Shown piece by piece: positions 19,047 to 28,597 of a stretch of 64,000 nucleotides of DNA. The notes under the pieces were generated by a model. The model was not told the DNA's origin and ran no database searches. It saw only the letters and a list, made by a program, of their open reading frames with translations. The stretch's first letter is position 1. Each line of letters opens with the position of its first letter. The stretch is from Vreelandella nanhaiensis (GTDB taxonomy: Bacteria; Pseudomonadota; Gammaproteobacteria; Pseudomonadales; Halomonadaceae), in contig NZ_RZHF01000015.1 of NCBI RefSeq assembly GCF_003990185.1, positions 248,136 to 312,135 of the forward strand. Reading direction: 5' to 3'. The translations under genes were made by a program, and so were the position numbers.

Positions 19047-19993
19047 AAGCCTTTTCCTATGAGCGCATTGATGATGCCGCTCAGGCGGCGGCGCGCGCCT
19101 TTGAAGTGCCAGGCTCCAAATTCATTGCTGGCGGCACCAATTTGCTCGATCTAATGAAGCACGAAATCGAAGTGCCGCCGCATCTGATCGATATCACCCG
19201 AACCGGCCTTGACGATATTACCGAAACCGGTGAGGGCGGTGTACGTATCGGGGCGCTGGTGAGCAACACTGCCTTGGCCGCCAATGAGCGCATTCGGTGC
19301 GATTACCCGGTACTCAGCCGAGCGCTCTTCTCCGGTGCCTCGGGCCAGCTCCGCAATAAGGCCTCCACCGGCGGCAACCTACTCCAGCGTACCCGTTGCC
19401 CTTACTTCTACGATACGGCGATGCCCTGTAACAAACGCGCGCCCGGTGCGGGCTGTGCCGCACTCGACGAGGGTGCCGATACCCGTCAGTTGGGTGTCAT
19501 CGGTACTTCAGAACACTGCATCGCGACACACCCATCGGATATGGCAGTGGCCCTTCGCGTGTTGGATGCCGAGGTGGAAACCATCACCCCTCAGGGGCAG
19601 ACGCGCAGGCTCACACTTGATGAGTTCTACCGGCTTCCTGGCGACACCCCGGACGTGGAGAACGTACTCGAACCCGGGGAAATCATCACCGGCGTGGTGC
19701 TTCCTGCGCCGGTCGGCGGACGCCAGCAATACTATAAAGTGCGTGATCGCGCTTCTTACGCCTTTGCGCTGGTATCGGTGGCGCTGATCGAAACCGACGA
19801 CGGCAAGGGCCGCGTGGCGCTGGGTGGCGTGGCGCACAAACCCTGGCGGCGTGATGAAGCTGATGCTGAGCTTGGCAACGGCGCCAAGGCAGTAATGGCA
19901 AAGCTTTTGGACGGCGCGCGCCCCACCGATGAGAACGCTTATAAGCTGACACTTGCCGAGCGTACGCTGGCCGCCCTGCTGGCAAAGGAGTGA
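19043..19993 (+). CDS. Molybdenum hydroxylase, FAD subunit with extra iron-sulfur cluster (PaoB-like)
   Basis: FAD-binding subunit that passes electrons from the iron-sulfur subunit to an acceptor. 316 residues from ATG 19043, overlapping the upstream stop as ATGA. The FAD motif [12 protein letters not shown] is at about residues 31-42. A cysteine-rich insert [16 protein letters not shown] with a further GAGC matches the [4Fe-4S] insert of PaoB and 4-hydroxybenzoyl-CoA reductase-type subunits. The C-terminal CO-dehydrogenase flavoprotein domain follows. The gene ends 3 bases before the large subunit. Confidence 0.9.
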   Translation: MKAFSYERIDDAAQAAARAFEVPGSKFIAGGTNLLDLMKHEIEVPPHLIDITRTGLDDITETGEGGVRIGALVSNTALAANERIRCDYPVLSRALFSGASGQLRNKASTGGNLLQRTRCPYFYDTAMPCNKRAPGAGCAALDEGADTRQLGVIGTSEHCIATHPSDMAVALRVLDAEVETITPQGQTRRLTLDEFYRLPGDTPDVENVLEPGEIITGVVLPAPVGGRQQYYKVRDRASYAFALVSVALIETDDGKGRVALGGVAHKPWRRDEADAELGNGAKAVMAKLLDGARPTDENAYKLTLAERTLAALLAKE

Positions 19994-19996
19994 TGT

Positions 19997-22177
19997 ATGG
20001 ATTTTAATCAATCAGCCGACGAGAACCTCTTTGACCACGCCCGAATCATCGGCAAGCCCCATACCCGGGTCGATGGCGCACTGAAAGTGACCGGCACGGC
20101 ACCCTACGCCTACGAGCGTCATGATGTAGTAGAGAATCCTCTGGTGGGCTACCCGCTGGGGTCGAGTATCGCCAAAGGACACATTACACGCATGGATGCA
20201 ACGGCGGCGCGTAACGCTGAAGGCGTGGCGGCGGTGATCACGACGCTGGATATCGACGAGCTGCCCCGGGCCGAAAGCAACGTGGCCAAGCTGTTTGGCG
20301 GCGATATGATCGAACACTACCACCAGGCGATTGCCGTGGTGGTGGCTGACACGCTGGAGCAGGCCCGGGCGGCCACGTCGCTTATTGAGGTAGAGTACGA
20401 AGAGATCCCGGGCGAGTTCGATCTGGATGATGCCTGGAAGCGGCTGCAGGATAGAGACGTGGTTTCGCACGTGGGCGATGTGGATGCAGCCTTTGAAAGC
20501 GCCGAGATCACGCTTGACGAGACTTACTACACCGCCTCGCAAAGCCACGCCATGATGGAGCCCCACGCGACGATCGCGGACTGGTGCGACGGCAAGAACA
20601 TGACACTCTGGACCTCGAATCAGATGATCGAGTGGACCCGCCAAGCGCTGGCTACCACTTTCGAAATCGACGCGGACACCATCCGCCTGGAAAGCCCCTA
20701 CATAGGTGGCGGTTTTGGGGGCAAGCTGTGGCTGCGCGCCGACGCCGTGCTCGCCGCACTTGGCTCAAGAGAAACCGGTCGCCCGGTAAAAGTGGCGCTG
20801 CCACGCTCGTTTATCTTCAATAACGCCACCCATCGCTCCGGCACCGTGCAGCGGTTGCGCATCGCAGCTAACAGGGACGGGCGTATCACTGCCTTCGATC
20901 ACGCGGCGATCTCCCACACGCTGCCCGGCGGCAGCGGTGAAGATGCGGTCAACCAGACGCGCTGCTTCTACGCTGGCGAAAACCGCCGCGTGGCGCACCA
21001 CGCCATCGACATGAATTTGCCCGAGTCCGCTGACATGCGCGCCCCCGGCGAAGCTTCAGGCCTGGCCGCGCTGGAAATCGCCATGGACGAAATGGCCGAG
21101 AAGCTGGGGATGGACCCGGTGGAGTTCAGGATTCTCAACGACACCCAGGTCAACCCCGAAGAGCCCTCCAAGCGCTACAGCGACCGCCACTTCGTCGAGT
21201 GTTTGCGCAAGGGCGCCGAGGGATTCAACTGGAGCGCGCGTAACACCACGCCGGGTAGCAAGCGCGAAGGACAGTGGCTGATTGGCCAAGGTATGGCCGG
21301 CGCCTACCGCGGTGCGCCCACGCTGGACTCCGGCGCGCGGGTGCGGTTGAGCGAAGGTCGGCTGATCGTCGAGACCGACATGACCGACATCGGCACCGGT
21401 TCCTACACCATTATCGCTCAGACCGCTGCCGAAACCATGGGTCTGGAAATGGACGATGTGGAAGTGCGCCTGGGCAACAGCGCCTACCCAGCGGCCTCGG
21501 GCTCCGGTGGGCAGATGGGCGCGGCCAGCTCCACTGCAGGAGTTTATGCGGCGTGTGTGGCACTGCAAGGCGAGATCACCAAGCGGCTGGGTGTCGAGTC
21601 GGCACGGTTTGAAAGTGGCCAGGTGGTAGCCGGTGGCAAGCGCGTGGCGCTACGCGACGTGGCCCAGAATGAAGAGCTGGTAGGCGAAGATACGCTGCAC
21701 TTTGGCGATTTCAAGGATGAGCTTGAGATCGGCACCTTCGCGGCGCACTTCGTTGAGGTGGCAGTGCATGCCTATACTGGCGAAACCCGCCTCAGGCGTA
21801 CGCTCTCGGTAGTGGATGCCGGGCGTATCTTGAACCCTGTCACCGCGCGTAGCCAGGTGATCGGCGGCATGACCATGGCCACAGGCGCGGCATTGACCGA
21901 GGGTCTGAACATCGACTCACAGCGTGGGTATTTTACCAACCACGACCTGGCCGGTTACGAAATAGCCGTGCACGCCGATATTCCCGAGCAGGAGGTGATC
22001 TTCCTAGACACCCAAGACGGCGCCTCTACGCCCTTGAAAGCCAAAGGAGTCGGTGAACTGGGTATCTGCGGTGGTGCGGCGGCGGTGGCCAACGCCATGT
22101 ACAACGCAACCGGTATCCGCCTGCGCGATTACCCGATGACACTGGATCGTATGCTTGATCGGCTGCCTGGCGCGTAA
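19997..22177 (+). CDS. Molybdenum hydroxylase, large catalytic subunit (PaoC-like)
   Basis: Molybdopterin-binding subunit that oxidises an aldehyde or N-heterocycle. 726 residues, close to PaoC. Visible motifs are GKPHTRVDGALKVTG near the start, the MPT-contact loop GGGFGGKLW, RAPGEASGLAALE, GSGGQMGAAS and the C-terminal AKGVGELGICGG, whose Glu is the catalytic base. The start has AAGGAG upstream. A strong hairpin at 22204 closes the operon. Substrate is unknown; the FAD subunit's extra cluster and the order A-B-C favour a PaoABC-type aldehyde oxidoreductase over xanthine dehydrogenase. Confidence 0.92.
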   Translation: MDFNQSADENLFDHARIIGKPHTRVDGALKVTGTAPYAYERHDVVENPLVGYPLGSSIAKGHITRMDATAARNAEGVAAVITTLDIDELPRAESNVAKLFGGDMIEHYHQAIAVVVADTLEQARAATSLIEVEYEEIPGEFDLDDAWKRLQDRDVVSHVGDVDAAFESAEITLDETYYTASQSHAMMEPHATIADWCDGKNMTLWTSNQMIEWTRQALATTFEIDADTIRLESPYIGGGFGGKLWLRADAVLAALGSRETGRPVKVALPRSFIFNNATHRSGTVQRLRIAANRDGRITAFDHAAISHTLPGGSGEDAVNQTRCFYAGENRRVAHHAIDMNLPESADMRAPGEASGLAALEIAMDEMAEKLGMDPVEFRILNDTQVNPEEPSKRYSDRHFVECLRKGAEGFNWSARNTTPGSKREGQWLIGQGMAGAYRGAPTLDSGARVRLSEGRLIVETDMTDIGTGSYTIIAQTAAETMGLEMDDVEVRLGNSAYPAASGSGGQMGAASSTAGVYAACVALQGEITKRLGVESARFESGQVVAGGKRVALRDVAQNEELVGEDTLHFGDFKDELEIGTFAAHFVEVAVHAYTGETRLRRTLSVVDAGRILNPVTARSQVIGGMTMATGAALTEGLNIDSQRGYFTNHDLAGYEIAVHADIPEQEVIFLDTQDGASTPLKAKGVGELGICGGAAAVANAMYNATGIRLRDYPMTLDRMLDRLPGA

Positions 22178-22203
22178 GCCGGGCGCTGTTTGCGTGGCAA
22201 CCT

Positions 22204-22243
22204 ATAAAGGTGCGGGAGCAGGCAACTGCCCCCGCGCCTTTAT
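22204..22243. terminator. Bidirectional terminator between hydroxylase operon and lacI-type gene
   Basis: Stem ATAAAGGTGCGGG (22204-22216) with CCCGCGCCTTTAT (22231-22243), 13 pairs including one G-T, and a 14-base loop. It lies between two convergent genes and has A/T flanks on both sides. Confidence 0.75.
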
Positions 22244-22263
22244 GTAGACAAACAACGGTCTGA

Positions 22264-23316
22264 CTAACCGCTAACCCGCCCGGTGCTTTTACGCACGATC
22301 AAATGGCTGCTTAGCGTCTGGCGCCGGATAACGCGCTCGCCGCGTAGTAGATGGAGTAGCGACTGCATGGCCTGTTGGCCTATTTCGTTACGCGGCTGGC
22401 TGATGGTGGTCAGTTCAGGGTCGCAGTATTCGCTCAGCCCGATGTTATCAAAGCCGACCACCGACAGTTGGCCGGGCACTGTAATATCCAACTGGCGAGC
22501 CGCCTTGAGTACGCCAACCGCCATCTCATCGCTATGGCAGAAAATCGCGGTGGGGCGCTGCGCGTTATCCAAAAGCGCCAGCCCCTGCTGAAATCCGGAT
22601 CGAAAACTAAAATCACCCTCAGCAACGCAGACCTGATCGATAAGGCCGTGAACGGAGAGCGTGTCGCGATAGCCGCGCAGGCGCTCAAGGCAGATAGGGT
22701 TGCCCGCCGGGCCGGTAAGGGTGGCAATACGTTGATGGCCAAGCGACACCAGGTAATCAATGGCCTGGCAGCTCGCCTGATGGTTGTCGATGGCAATTAA
22801 AGGCAGATCGATATCGCTAAAAAACTCGCAGGCCATGACGAGCGGAAAGTCCGCCTGACCGTCCGCCTGACCGTCCGCCTGTTTAATCAGCGTCTTGGGA
22901 ATTTCCGAGGTCAGCAGCACGATGCCGTCGGCCTGATTGGTCGACAGTAGCCGAAAATAGGCCTCTGCGCGCGCCGGGTCGTGTTCGCAGTCACCAATCA
23001 GTATTTGGTAGCCAGCCTGATGGGCAACATCTTCCATGCCGCTAATAATTTCGGAGAAAAACGGGTTAGAAATATCCGGCAAGAGCGCCACGATGGTTTT
23101 GGACTCGGCGCGGCGCAAGTTGCGCGCGGCAATATTGGGTGCGTAACCCACTTGGGCGATTGCTTGATTAACCCGTTCCCGGGTGGCATCGCTGACCTTT
23201 TCAGGCGTCGCCAGGGCACGTGATACGGTCGCTGTCGAACAGCCTGCCGCTTTAGCCACATCCTTGATAGTGGGCACGCTAGGCGACTGCTTGCTCGTTA
23301 CCTGGGTGTTAAGCAT
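22264..23316 (-). CDS. LacI-family transcriptional regulator
   Basis: Sugar-responsive DNA-binding protein of 350 residues, divergent from a sugar operon it probably controls. The helix-turn-helix is TIKDVAKAAGCSTATVSRAL (about 16-35) with the hinge NIAARNLRR. The effector domain is of the periplasmic-binding type, with ALLPDISNPFFSEIISGM and IFCHSDEMAVGVLKAAR. A 12-base unit is repeated almost three times at 22849-22881, coding ADGQADGQAD in a surface loop (about residues 145-156). Two operator-like palindromes stand in the intergenic region. Confidence 0.92.
   Translation of the reverse strand: MLNTQVTSKQSPSVPTIKDVAKAAGCSTATVSRALATPEKVSDATRERVNQAIAQVGYAPNIAARNLRRAESKTIVALLPDISNPFFSEIISGMEDVAHQAGYQILIGDCEHDPARAEAYFRLLSTNQADGIVLLTSEIPKTLIKQADGQADGQADFPLVMACEFFSDIDLPLIAIDNHQASCQAIDYLVSLGHQRIATLTGPAGNPICLERLRGYRDTLSVHGLIDQVCVAEGDFSFRSGFQQGLALLDNAQRPTAIFCHSDEMAVGVLKAARQLDITVPGQLSVVGFDNIGLSEYCDPELTTISQPRNEIGQQAMQSLLHLLRGERVIRRQTLSSHLIVRKSTGRVSG
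22849..22881. repeat. 12-base tandem repeat inside the lacI-type gene
   Basis: Unit GTCCGCCTGACC occurs at 22849-22860 and 22861-22872, with a 9-base third copy to 22881. It keeps the frame and adds GQAD units to a loop of the regulator. Copy number could vary by slippage. Confidence 0.85.
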
Positions 23317-23390
23317 TGAACGATAGTCCTGGTAAAACGCGCCGGAATAGGCGGGCGGCTAAATGCGATTCTGGCGCGCTAACGCTAAAA

Positions 23391-23406
23391 ATGTAAATGA
23401 TTACAT
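23391..23406. promoter_or_regulatory. LacI-type operator candidate, upstream of the regulator
   Basis: ATGTAAATGATTACAT, a near-palindrome, lies 75 bases before the regulator start. It shares the TGTAA..TTACA arms with the site at 23622. A half site (ATGTAAATC) is also present at 23548. Autoregulation is likely. Confidence 0.5.
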
Positions 23407-23621
23407 AGCGCTCTGACCATTTTAACCGCGATATTAGTTTTAACATTTTGATTAGTTTGATAAGTATGCGCTGCTTTATTACGTGATTTTTATTGATTCT
23501 TTAGTCTATAAGTCAAACTTTAATATACATTTTTAGTTATAAAATTCATGTAAATCATAATCTTAGTAAATTTTATTTGCGCTTCAGGCACTGCTTGACC
23601 GCCTTTCTTCGCTCTGCTGCA

Positions 23622-23637
23622 ATGTAATCCATTACAT
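23622..23637. promoter_or_regulatory. LacI-type operator candidate, upstream of the sugar operon
   Basis: ATGTAATCCATTACAT has perfect 7-base arms around CC and lies 56 bases before the first sugar gene. The 375-base AT-rich gap between the regulator and the operon holds this site, the one at 23391 and no gene. Confidence 0.6.
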
Positions 23638-23692
23638 CACATTGTTCACGCTCGTTGTCAAAGCTAAAACAACAAAACAAAAGAGGTAGATG

Positions 23693-24748
23693 ATGAAAAC
23701 CCTTAAAGGGCCAGCGCTCTTTCTCGCCCAGTACATTGGTGATCAACCGCCTTTCGATAACCTGGAGCATATTGCCCGCTGGGCATCAAAGCTGGGCTTT
23801 AAAGCGATCCAAGTCCCTACGCTGGATAAGCGGTTTTTCGATCTTGAGCAGGCGGCAAAAAGCCAGGTGTATTGTCAGGAAATCCAGACACTTTTAGCGG
23901 GGTATGACCTGGAGATTTGTGAGCTCTCAACGCACTTGCAGGGCCAATTGGTGGCCGTACATCCGGTGTACGATAGCCTGTTTGATGGTTTCGCCCCACC
24001 TGAATTGCATGGCGACCCGGCAGCGCGTCAGGCATGGGCCGTCGAACAGTTGAAGCTTGCCGCACGGGCCAGCGCCAATTTGGGTTTAAAAGCGCATGCC
24101 ACCTTCTCAGGTTCGCTGCTCTGGCCCTTTCTTTACCCCTGGCCGCAACGCCCCGCTGGGCTGGTGGAAGATGGGTTTGCTGAACTTGCCAAGCGTTGGC
24201 GGCCCATTCTGGATGCCTTCGATGCTGCAGGTGTGGATTTATGCTTTGAGATCCATCCTGGCGAAGACCTGCACGATGGCGCGACTTTCGAGCGCTTCTT
24301 AGCTGCGGTCGATCATCATCCGCGCTGCTGCATGCTGTATGACCCTTCTCACCTTGTGCTTCAACAGCTCGATCACCTTGCCTTTCTTGATCGTTACCAC
24401 CCGTACATTCGCATGTTTCACGTCAAGGACGCCGAGTTTCATCCCACGGCCCAGCAGGGCGTTTACGGTGGCTACACTTCCTGGGTCGAGCGGGCAGGCC
24501 GCTTTCGCTCCCTGGGCGACGGGCAGGTCGACTTTAAAGCGGTGTTCTCGAAACTGGCGCAGTACGATTTTGACGGCTGGGCGGTCATCGAATGGGAGTG
24601 TGCGCTCAAGCACCCTGAGCGGGGCGCGGCAGAAGGCGTTAAATTCGTGAATGAACACATTATCCAGGTGACCGACCGGGCATTTGATGATTTTGCCGAT
24701 GCCGGAACGGATCGTGAGGCCAACCGCGCGCTGCTGGGTCTCGGTTAA
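23693..24748 (+). CDS. Sugar phosphate isomerase/epimerase family TIM-barrel protein
   Basis: Xylose-isomerase-like TIM-barrel enzyme of about 351 residues, probably an isomerase, epimerase or dehydratase for a sugar or cyclitol. Metal-ligand motifs are visible in order: CFEIHPGEDLHDG, LYDPSHLVLQ, MFHVKDAEF and WAVIEWECAL. Two adjacent ATGs exist; the second (23693) gives MKTLKGPALFL and sits six bases after AGAGGT. It is the first gene of the operon and is followed by an oxidoreductase, a pairing common in catabolism of inositols and keto-sugars. The substrate is not known. Confidence 0.82.
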   Translation: MKTLKGPALFLAQYIGDQPPFDNLEHIARWASKLGFKAIQVPTLDKRFFDLEQAAKSQVYCQEIQTLLAGYDLEICELSTHLQGQLVAVHPVYDSLFDGFAPPELHGDPAARQAWAVEQLKLAARASANLGLKAHATFSGSLLWPFLYPWPQRPAGLVEDGFAELAKRWRPILDAFDAAGVDLCFEIHPGEDLHDGATFERFLAAVDHHPRCCMLYDPSHLVLQQLDHLAFLDRYHPYIRMFHVKDAEFHPTAQQGVYGGYTSWVERAGRFRSLGDGQVDFKAVFSKLAQYDFDGWAVIEWECALKHPERGAAEGVKFVNEHIIQVTDRAFDDFADAGTDREANRALLGLG

Positions 24749-24770
24749 ATTAATGCTCAGGGGTGACTTA

Positions 24771-25949
24771 ATGACGACAAACAGCAACACGCCGCGCAAA
24801 CTTCGACTTGCCATGGTAGGCGGTGGTCAAGGCGCCTTTATCGGCGGGGTGCACCGTATGGCGGCGCGCCTGGATGACCGTTTTGAACTGGTGGCAGGGG
24901 CTTTTTCCTCCCAGACAGAACGCAACCTGGCCTCCGCTGGCGAATTGGGCGTTAGTGAGCAGCGCTGCTATGCCGACTACGCAGCACTTTTGGCAGGTGA
25001 AGCCGCGCGCGAAGATGGCGCCGAAGTCATCGCAATTGTCACCCCCAACCACCTGCATTACCCGGCGGCGCTGGCAAGCCTTGAAGCGGGCTTTCACGTG
25101 GTATGCGAAAAACCCATGACGCTCAGCGTTGAGGAAGCCGAACAGCTGGCCCAGGCGGCTGAACAAAGCGCGCGCCATTTTGTGCTGATGCACAACTACG
25201 CGGGTTACCCACTGGTGCAGCATGCCCGTGAGTTAATTGCCGAGGGCGCGCTGGGGCAGCTTCGCCACGTGCAGGTCGAGTATATTCAGGAATGGTTAAG
25301 CGAACCCCCAGAAGCTGATAACCGGCAGGCCGTCTGGCGGTTAGATCCTGCGCAGGCGGGGGCGGCGGGCTGCCTGGGCGATATTGGTGTGCACGCCTTT
25401 CAGCTTGCTCAGTTTATAAGCGGTCAGCGGGTCAGTGAGGTAAGCGCTGAGCTAGTGGCTGCCGTTCCAGGCCGGGCGCTGGACGATAACGTTCAGGCGT
25501 TGTTGCGTTTCGATGGCGGTGCGCGGGGCATGCTGTGGGCAAGCCAAACGGCAGCCGGTTACGAGAATGCGCTGAGTATTCGCGTTATCGGTGAAAAGGC
25601 CAGCCTGCAGTGGGCCCAGGAACAGCCCAACGAACTGTGGTTCAAACCACTTAACGGGCCAAGCCAACGTTTAACGCGGCGTAACGATTGGTTAAGCGAG
25701 GGTATTGGTCAAGGCATTCGCCTGCCGGGCGGGCACCCGGAAGGCTACATTGAAGCCTTTGCCAATCTGTATCAGGCGCTGGCCGACGGTCACAGGTCAG
25801 GCGAGTATCCAGTTTGGTTGCCAGGCATTGACGATGGCGTTGATGGCATGCGCTTTATTGCGGCAGCCATTGCCTCAAGCCAAGCGGCTAGCGCCTGGAC
25901 GCCGCTGCATCTCAGTGAAACTGAACACATTGCAGGGGACGCTCTATGA
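24771..25949 (+). CDS. Gfo/Idh/MocA family oxidoreductase
   Basis: NAD(P)-dependent sugar or cyclitol dehydrogenase of 392 residues. The Rossmann motif is [20 protein letters not shown], and the catalytic EKP motif appears as [10 protein letters not shown]. The C-terminal domain has [14 protein letters not shown] with the histidine expected in the active site. I use ATG 24771, after AGGGGTGACTT; the longer frame from 24684 overlaps the isomerase gene. Its stop overlaps the start of the ATPase gene as ATGA, so all operon genes are tightly coupled. Confidence 0.87.
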   Translation: MTTNSNTPRKLRLAMVGGGQGAFIGGVHRMAARLDDRFELVAGAFSSQTERNLASAGELGVSEQRCYADYAALLAGEAAREDGAEVIAIVTPNHLHYPAALASLEAGFHVVCEKPMTLSVEEAEQLAQAAEQSARHFVLMHNYAGYPLVQHARELIAEGALGQLRHVQVEYIQEWLSEPPEADNRQAVWRLDPAQAGAAGCLGDIGVHAFQLAQFISGQRVSEVSAELVAAVPGRALDDNVQALLRFDGGARGMLWASQTAAGYENALSIRVIGEKASLQWAQEQPNELWFKPLNGPSQRLTRRNDWLSEGIGQGIRLPGGHPEGYIEAFANLYQALADGHRSGEYPVWLPGIDDGVDGMRFIAAAIASSQAASAWTPLHLSETEHIAGDAL

Positions 25950-27487
25950 GTGAGCCTATTTTAAGGCTTGAGGGGATAGGAAAAGCGTTCGGGCCCGTTC
26001 AGGTGCTGGACGATATTTCCTTTTCCGTGATGCCGGGTGAGGTGATCGGCATTCTAGGGGAAAACGGCGCCGGGAAATCCACTCTGTTAAAAATCATCAG
26101 CGGTATCTACACCCCCACGGTGGGCACGATCTACCTGAATGGCCAGATATTTAGTGCGCTGGACCCGATTACTGCCCGCTTTCATGGCGTGGCAATGATC
26201 CCTCAGGAGTTCAACTTAATCCCCACGCTGCGCGTCTATGAAAATGTCTTCCTCGGTCAGGAGGTACGCCGTAACGGGTTTCTTGATCATGCCGACATGC
26301 GTAAGCGGACTCAGGAACTGCTCAGTTCGCTTGAAGTGAACCTGGATCCCAGGCTTCCCATTGCGCAGTTAAGCGTGGCCCAGAAACAAATGGTCGAAGT
26401 CGCCAGGGTTCTGGTCAATGACGCGCGACTTCTGATTTTGGATGAGCCAACCACGGTGCTGACCGACCGCGAAGTCGCTGTACTGTTTAGGGTAGTACGC
26501 GCGCTGGTGGCCAATGGCGTCACGATTCTGTTCATCTCTCACAAGCTCAAGGAGGTCAAAGACCTCTGTGACCGGCTATTGATTTTACGGGACGGCAAGC
26601 AGGTAGAACTTTGTGAGACCAAGGCGCTTAACGAAGAGGATATGGCACGTAAGATGGTCGGGCGTGAGCTATCGCAGATCTATCCTGACAAGCTCCCCTT
26701 GGACGTGACCAGCGCACCACCCGCCCTACAAGTGCGCGGTCTGAGCCTTAAAGGCAAGCTTACCGATATCAACCTTGAGGTACGCCGTGGCGAAGTGCTC
26801 GGGCTTGCCGGACTGGTAGGCGCCGGACGCACGGAAATTGCAGAAACCATCATGGGGTTACGCCGCAAAGCGAGTGGCGAGGTATTGATTGATGGCCAAG
26901 CGGTGGATATTCGCTCACCCAACGAAGCCCATGCCCATGGGTTGGCATACCTTTCAGAAGACCGGCAGGGCAAAGGACTGATTCTCTCGTTTAATGTCAT
27001 GCAGAACATTACGGCCCTTAGCCTGAAGCGTTATGTGCGCGGTTTTATTCAGCATCGCGCGGAGCGCCGCCGCGCCGAGCACTACCAGCAGCGCCTGGCG
27101 ATCAAGGCCTCCAATCTGGCAGCACCCGTAAGTCTGTTGAGTGGCGGCAATCAGCAGAAGGTTTACTTCTCGAAGCTACTTGATATCGAGCCCGATATCC
27201 TGATTCTCGATGAGCCAACGAGGGGCATCGATATCAGCGCCAAGCAGCAGATTTATCGGCTGATTCGCGACCTTACCGAGCAGAATAAAGCCGTTATCGT
27301 TATCTCCTCCGAGCTTGAGGAGGTAATCGGTATGGCTGATCGCGTTCTGGTGATTCGCGAAGGGAGGATCGCCGTCGAGCTTAACGGTGACGATATCAAC
27401 GAAGAACAAATAATGCTGTATGCCGCTGGCGCGCGACAGCACGTCAACTGTAAACGAGTAGGGGATTACGATGGCACAACCTCTTAA
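25946..27487 (+). CDS. Sugar ABC importer ATPase (RbsA type)
   Basis: Energy subunit of a ribose/galactose-type ABC importer, 513 residues with two ATPase halves. The first half has Walker [26 protein letters not shown] and [10 protein letters not shown]. The second has the weakened loop [12 protein letters not shown] that is normal for RbsA, then [10 protein letters not shown] and [12 protein letters not shown]. Starts within the upstream stop (ATGA) and overlaps the permease start by 17 bases. Confidence 0.93.
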   Translation: MSEPILRLEGIGKAFGPVQVLDDISFSVMPGEVIGILGENGAGKSTLLKIISGIYTPTVGTIYLNGQIFSALDPITARFHGVAMIPQEFNLIPTLRVYENVFLGQEVRRNGFLDHADMRKRTQELLSSLEVNLDPRLPIAQLSVAQKQMVEVARVLVNDARLLILDEPTTVLTDREVAVLFRVVRALVANGVTILFISHKLKEVKDLCDRLLILRDGKQVELCETKALNEEDMARKMVGRELSQIYPDKLPLDVTSAPPALQVRGLSLKGKLTDINLEVRRGEVLGLAGLVGAGRTEIAETIMGLRRKASGEVLIDGQAVDIRSPNEAHAHGLAYLSEDRQGKGLILSFNVMQNITALSLKRYVRGFIQHRAERRRAEHYQQRLAIKASNLAAPVSLLSGGNQQKVYFSKLLDIEPDILILDEPTRGIDISAKQQIYRLIRDLTEQNKAVIVISSELEEVIGMADRVLVIREGRIAVELNGDDINEEQIMLYAAGARQHVNCKRVGDYDGTTS

Positions 27488-28463
27488 TACCAAGTCGATG
27501 GGGGGCGTTGCGCGCCAAGGCTTGCGTAGACTGCCGCTCAATGCAACGATTCTGGCCCCGCTAGTGGCACTGATCTTGCTGTTCGTTGTGTCATCCATCG
27601 CCAGTGAATACTTTCTCAATACGCGCAATATTTCTAACGTGATGCGTCAGGTTTCCTATACCGGCATCATCGCGATCGGCATGACTTTCGTGATTATTGC
27701 CGGAGGGATCGACCTTTCCGTGGGGTCGATGGTGGCGCTGGTTGGCGTGATTATCCTGTACATCATCAATACCATCAGCGACCCCATTCAGGCGGTGCTT
27801 CTCGGCATGCTGGCCGCAATCGCGGCGGGCGGGCTGTTAGGGCTATTCAATGGTCTATTAGTCACTCGAGGACGCATAGCCGCCTTTGTGGTCACGCTTG
27901 CCAGCATGTCGATCTTTCGCTCGCTGGCGCTCTATTTTACCGATGCGGCGGAAGTTTCAACCCGCAACCCGCTATTCTCAAACGTGGGCGGCGGCTTTTT
28001 TCTGGGTATTCCGATTCCCGTACTGGTGTTCTTTGGCCTGGCCATCCTTGCTCATCTTTTGTTGTTCTACACGCCTTACGGTCGCCATGTGTGTGCGGTA
28101 GGCGCCAATGCTCAGGTAGCGCGCTATTCGGGCATTCGGGTTGAGCGCATTGTGCTCTCCACTTTTGTAATTGCGGGTATTTGTGTGGGGCTTTCCGCCA
28201 TCATGCTGACCTCGCGACTTAACTCGGTAAGCCCAAGCGATGCAGGCTACTTTTATGAACTGGATGCCATTGCCGCCGTGGTGATTGGGGGCACGGCGCT
28301 TTCCGGCGGGCGCGGCACGGTATGGGGCACGGTTATCGGCGCACTGATCCTGGGCATTATCAACAATATGCTTAACCTAACCGGCGTTTCCCCCTACTTG
28401 CAGGGGCTGGTCAAGGGCGGCGTTATTTTGCTGGCGGTGCTGCTGCAGTACAAGCGTGCCTGA
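27471..28463 (+). CDS. Sugar ABC importer permease (RbsC type)
   Basis: Membrane subunit of the importer, 330 residues with about nine or ten membrane segments. The motifs [17 protein letters not shown] and [19 protein letters not shown] are signatures of the RbsC group. The start lies inside the ATPase gene end, with GAGTAGGGG upstream. A 134-base gap with a short tandem repeat separates it from the binding protein gene. Confidence 0.93.
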   Translation: MAQPLNTKSMGGVARQGLRRLPLNATILAPLVALILLFVVSSIASEYFLNTRNISNVMRQVSYTGIIAIGMTFVIIAGGIDLSVGSMVALVGVIILYIINTISDPIQAVLLGMLAAIAAGGLLGLFNGLLVTRGRIAAFVVTLASMSIFRSLALYFTDAAEVSTRNPLFSNVGGGFFLGIPIPVLVFFGLAILAHLLLFYTPYGRHVCAVGANAQVARYSGIRVERIVLSTFVIAGICVGLSAIMLTSRLNSVSPSDAGYFYELDAIAAVVIGGTALSGGRGTVWGTVIGALILGIINNMLNLTGVSPYLQGLVKGGVILLAVLLQYKRA

Positions 28464-28475
28464 TTCGCTAACACT

Positions 28476-28507
28476 GTCTTTAAAAACGGTCTTTAAAAAC
28501 GGTCTTT
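28476..28507. repeat. 13-base tandem repeat between permease and binding protein genes
   Basis: GTCTTTAAAAACG occurs twice in a row (28476-28488, 28489-28501), with the start of a third copy. It lies in the 134-base spacer where higher expression of the binding protein is often set by RNA structure or an extra promoter. Confidence 0.7.
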
Positions 28508-28597
28508 TCGGTCGCTATGCCCAAACCGGGCCGCCGATCATTCTGGGCGGGGCTGGCTCGTCCATCCACGACGTAAGTTAGAAAGGGAGCAACAACA

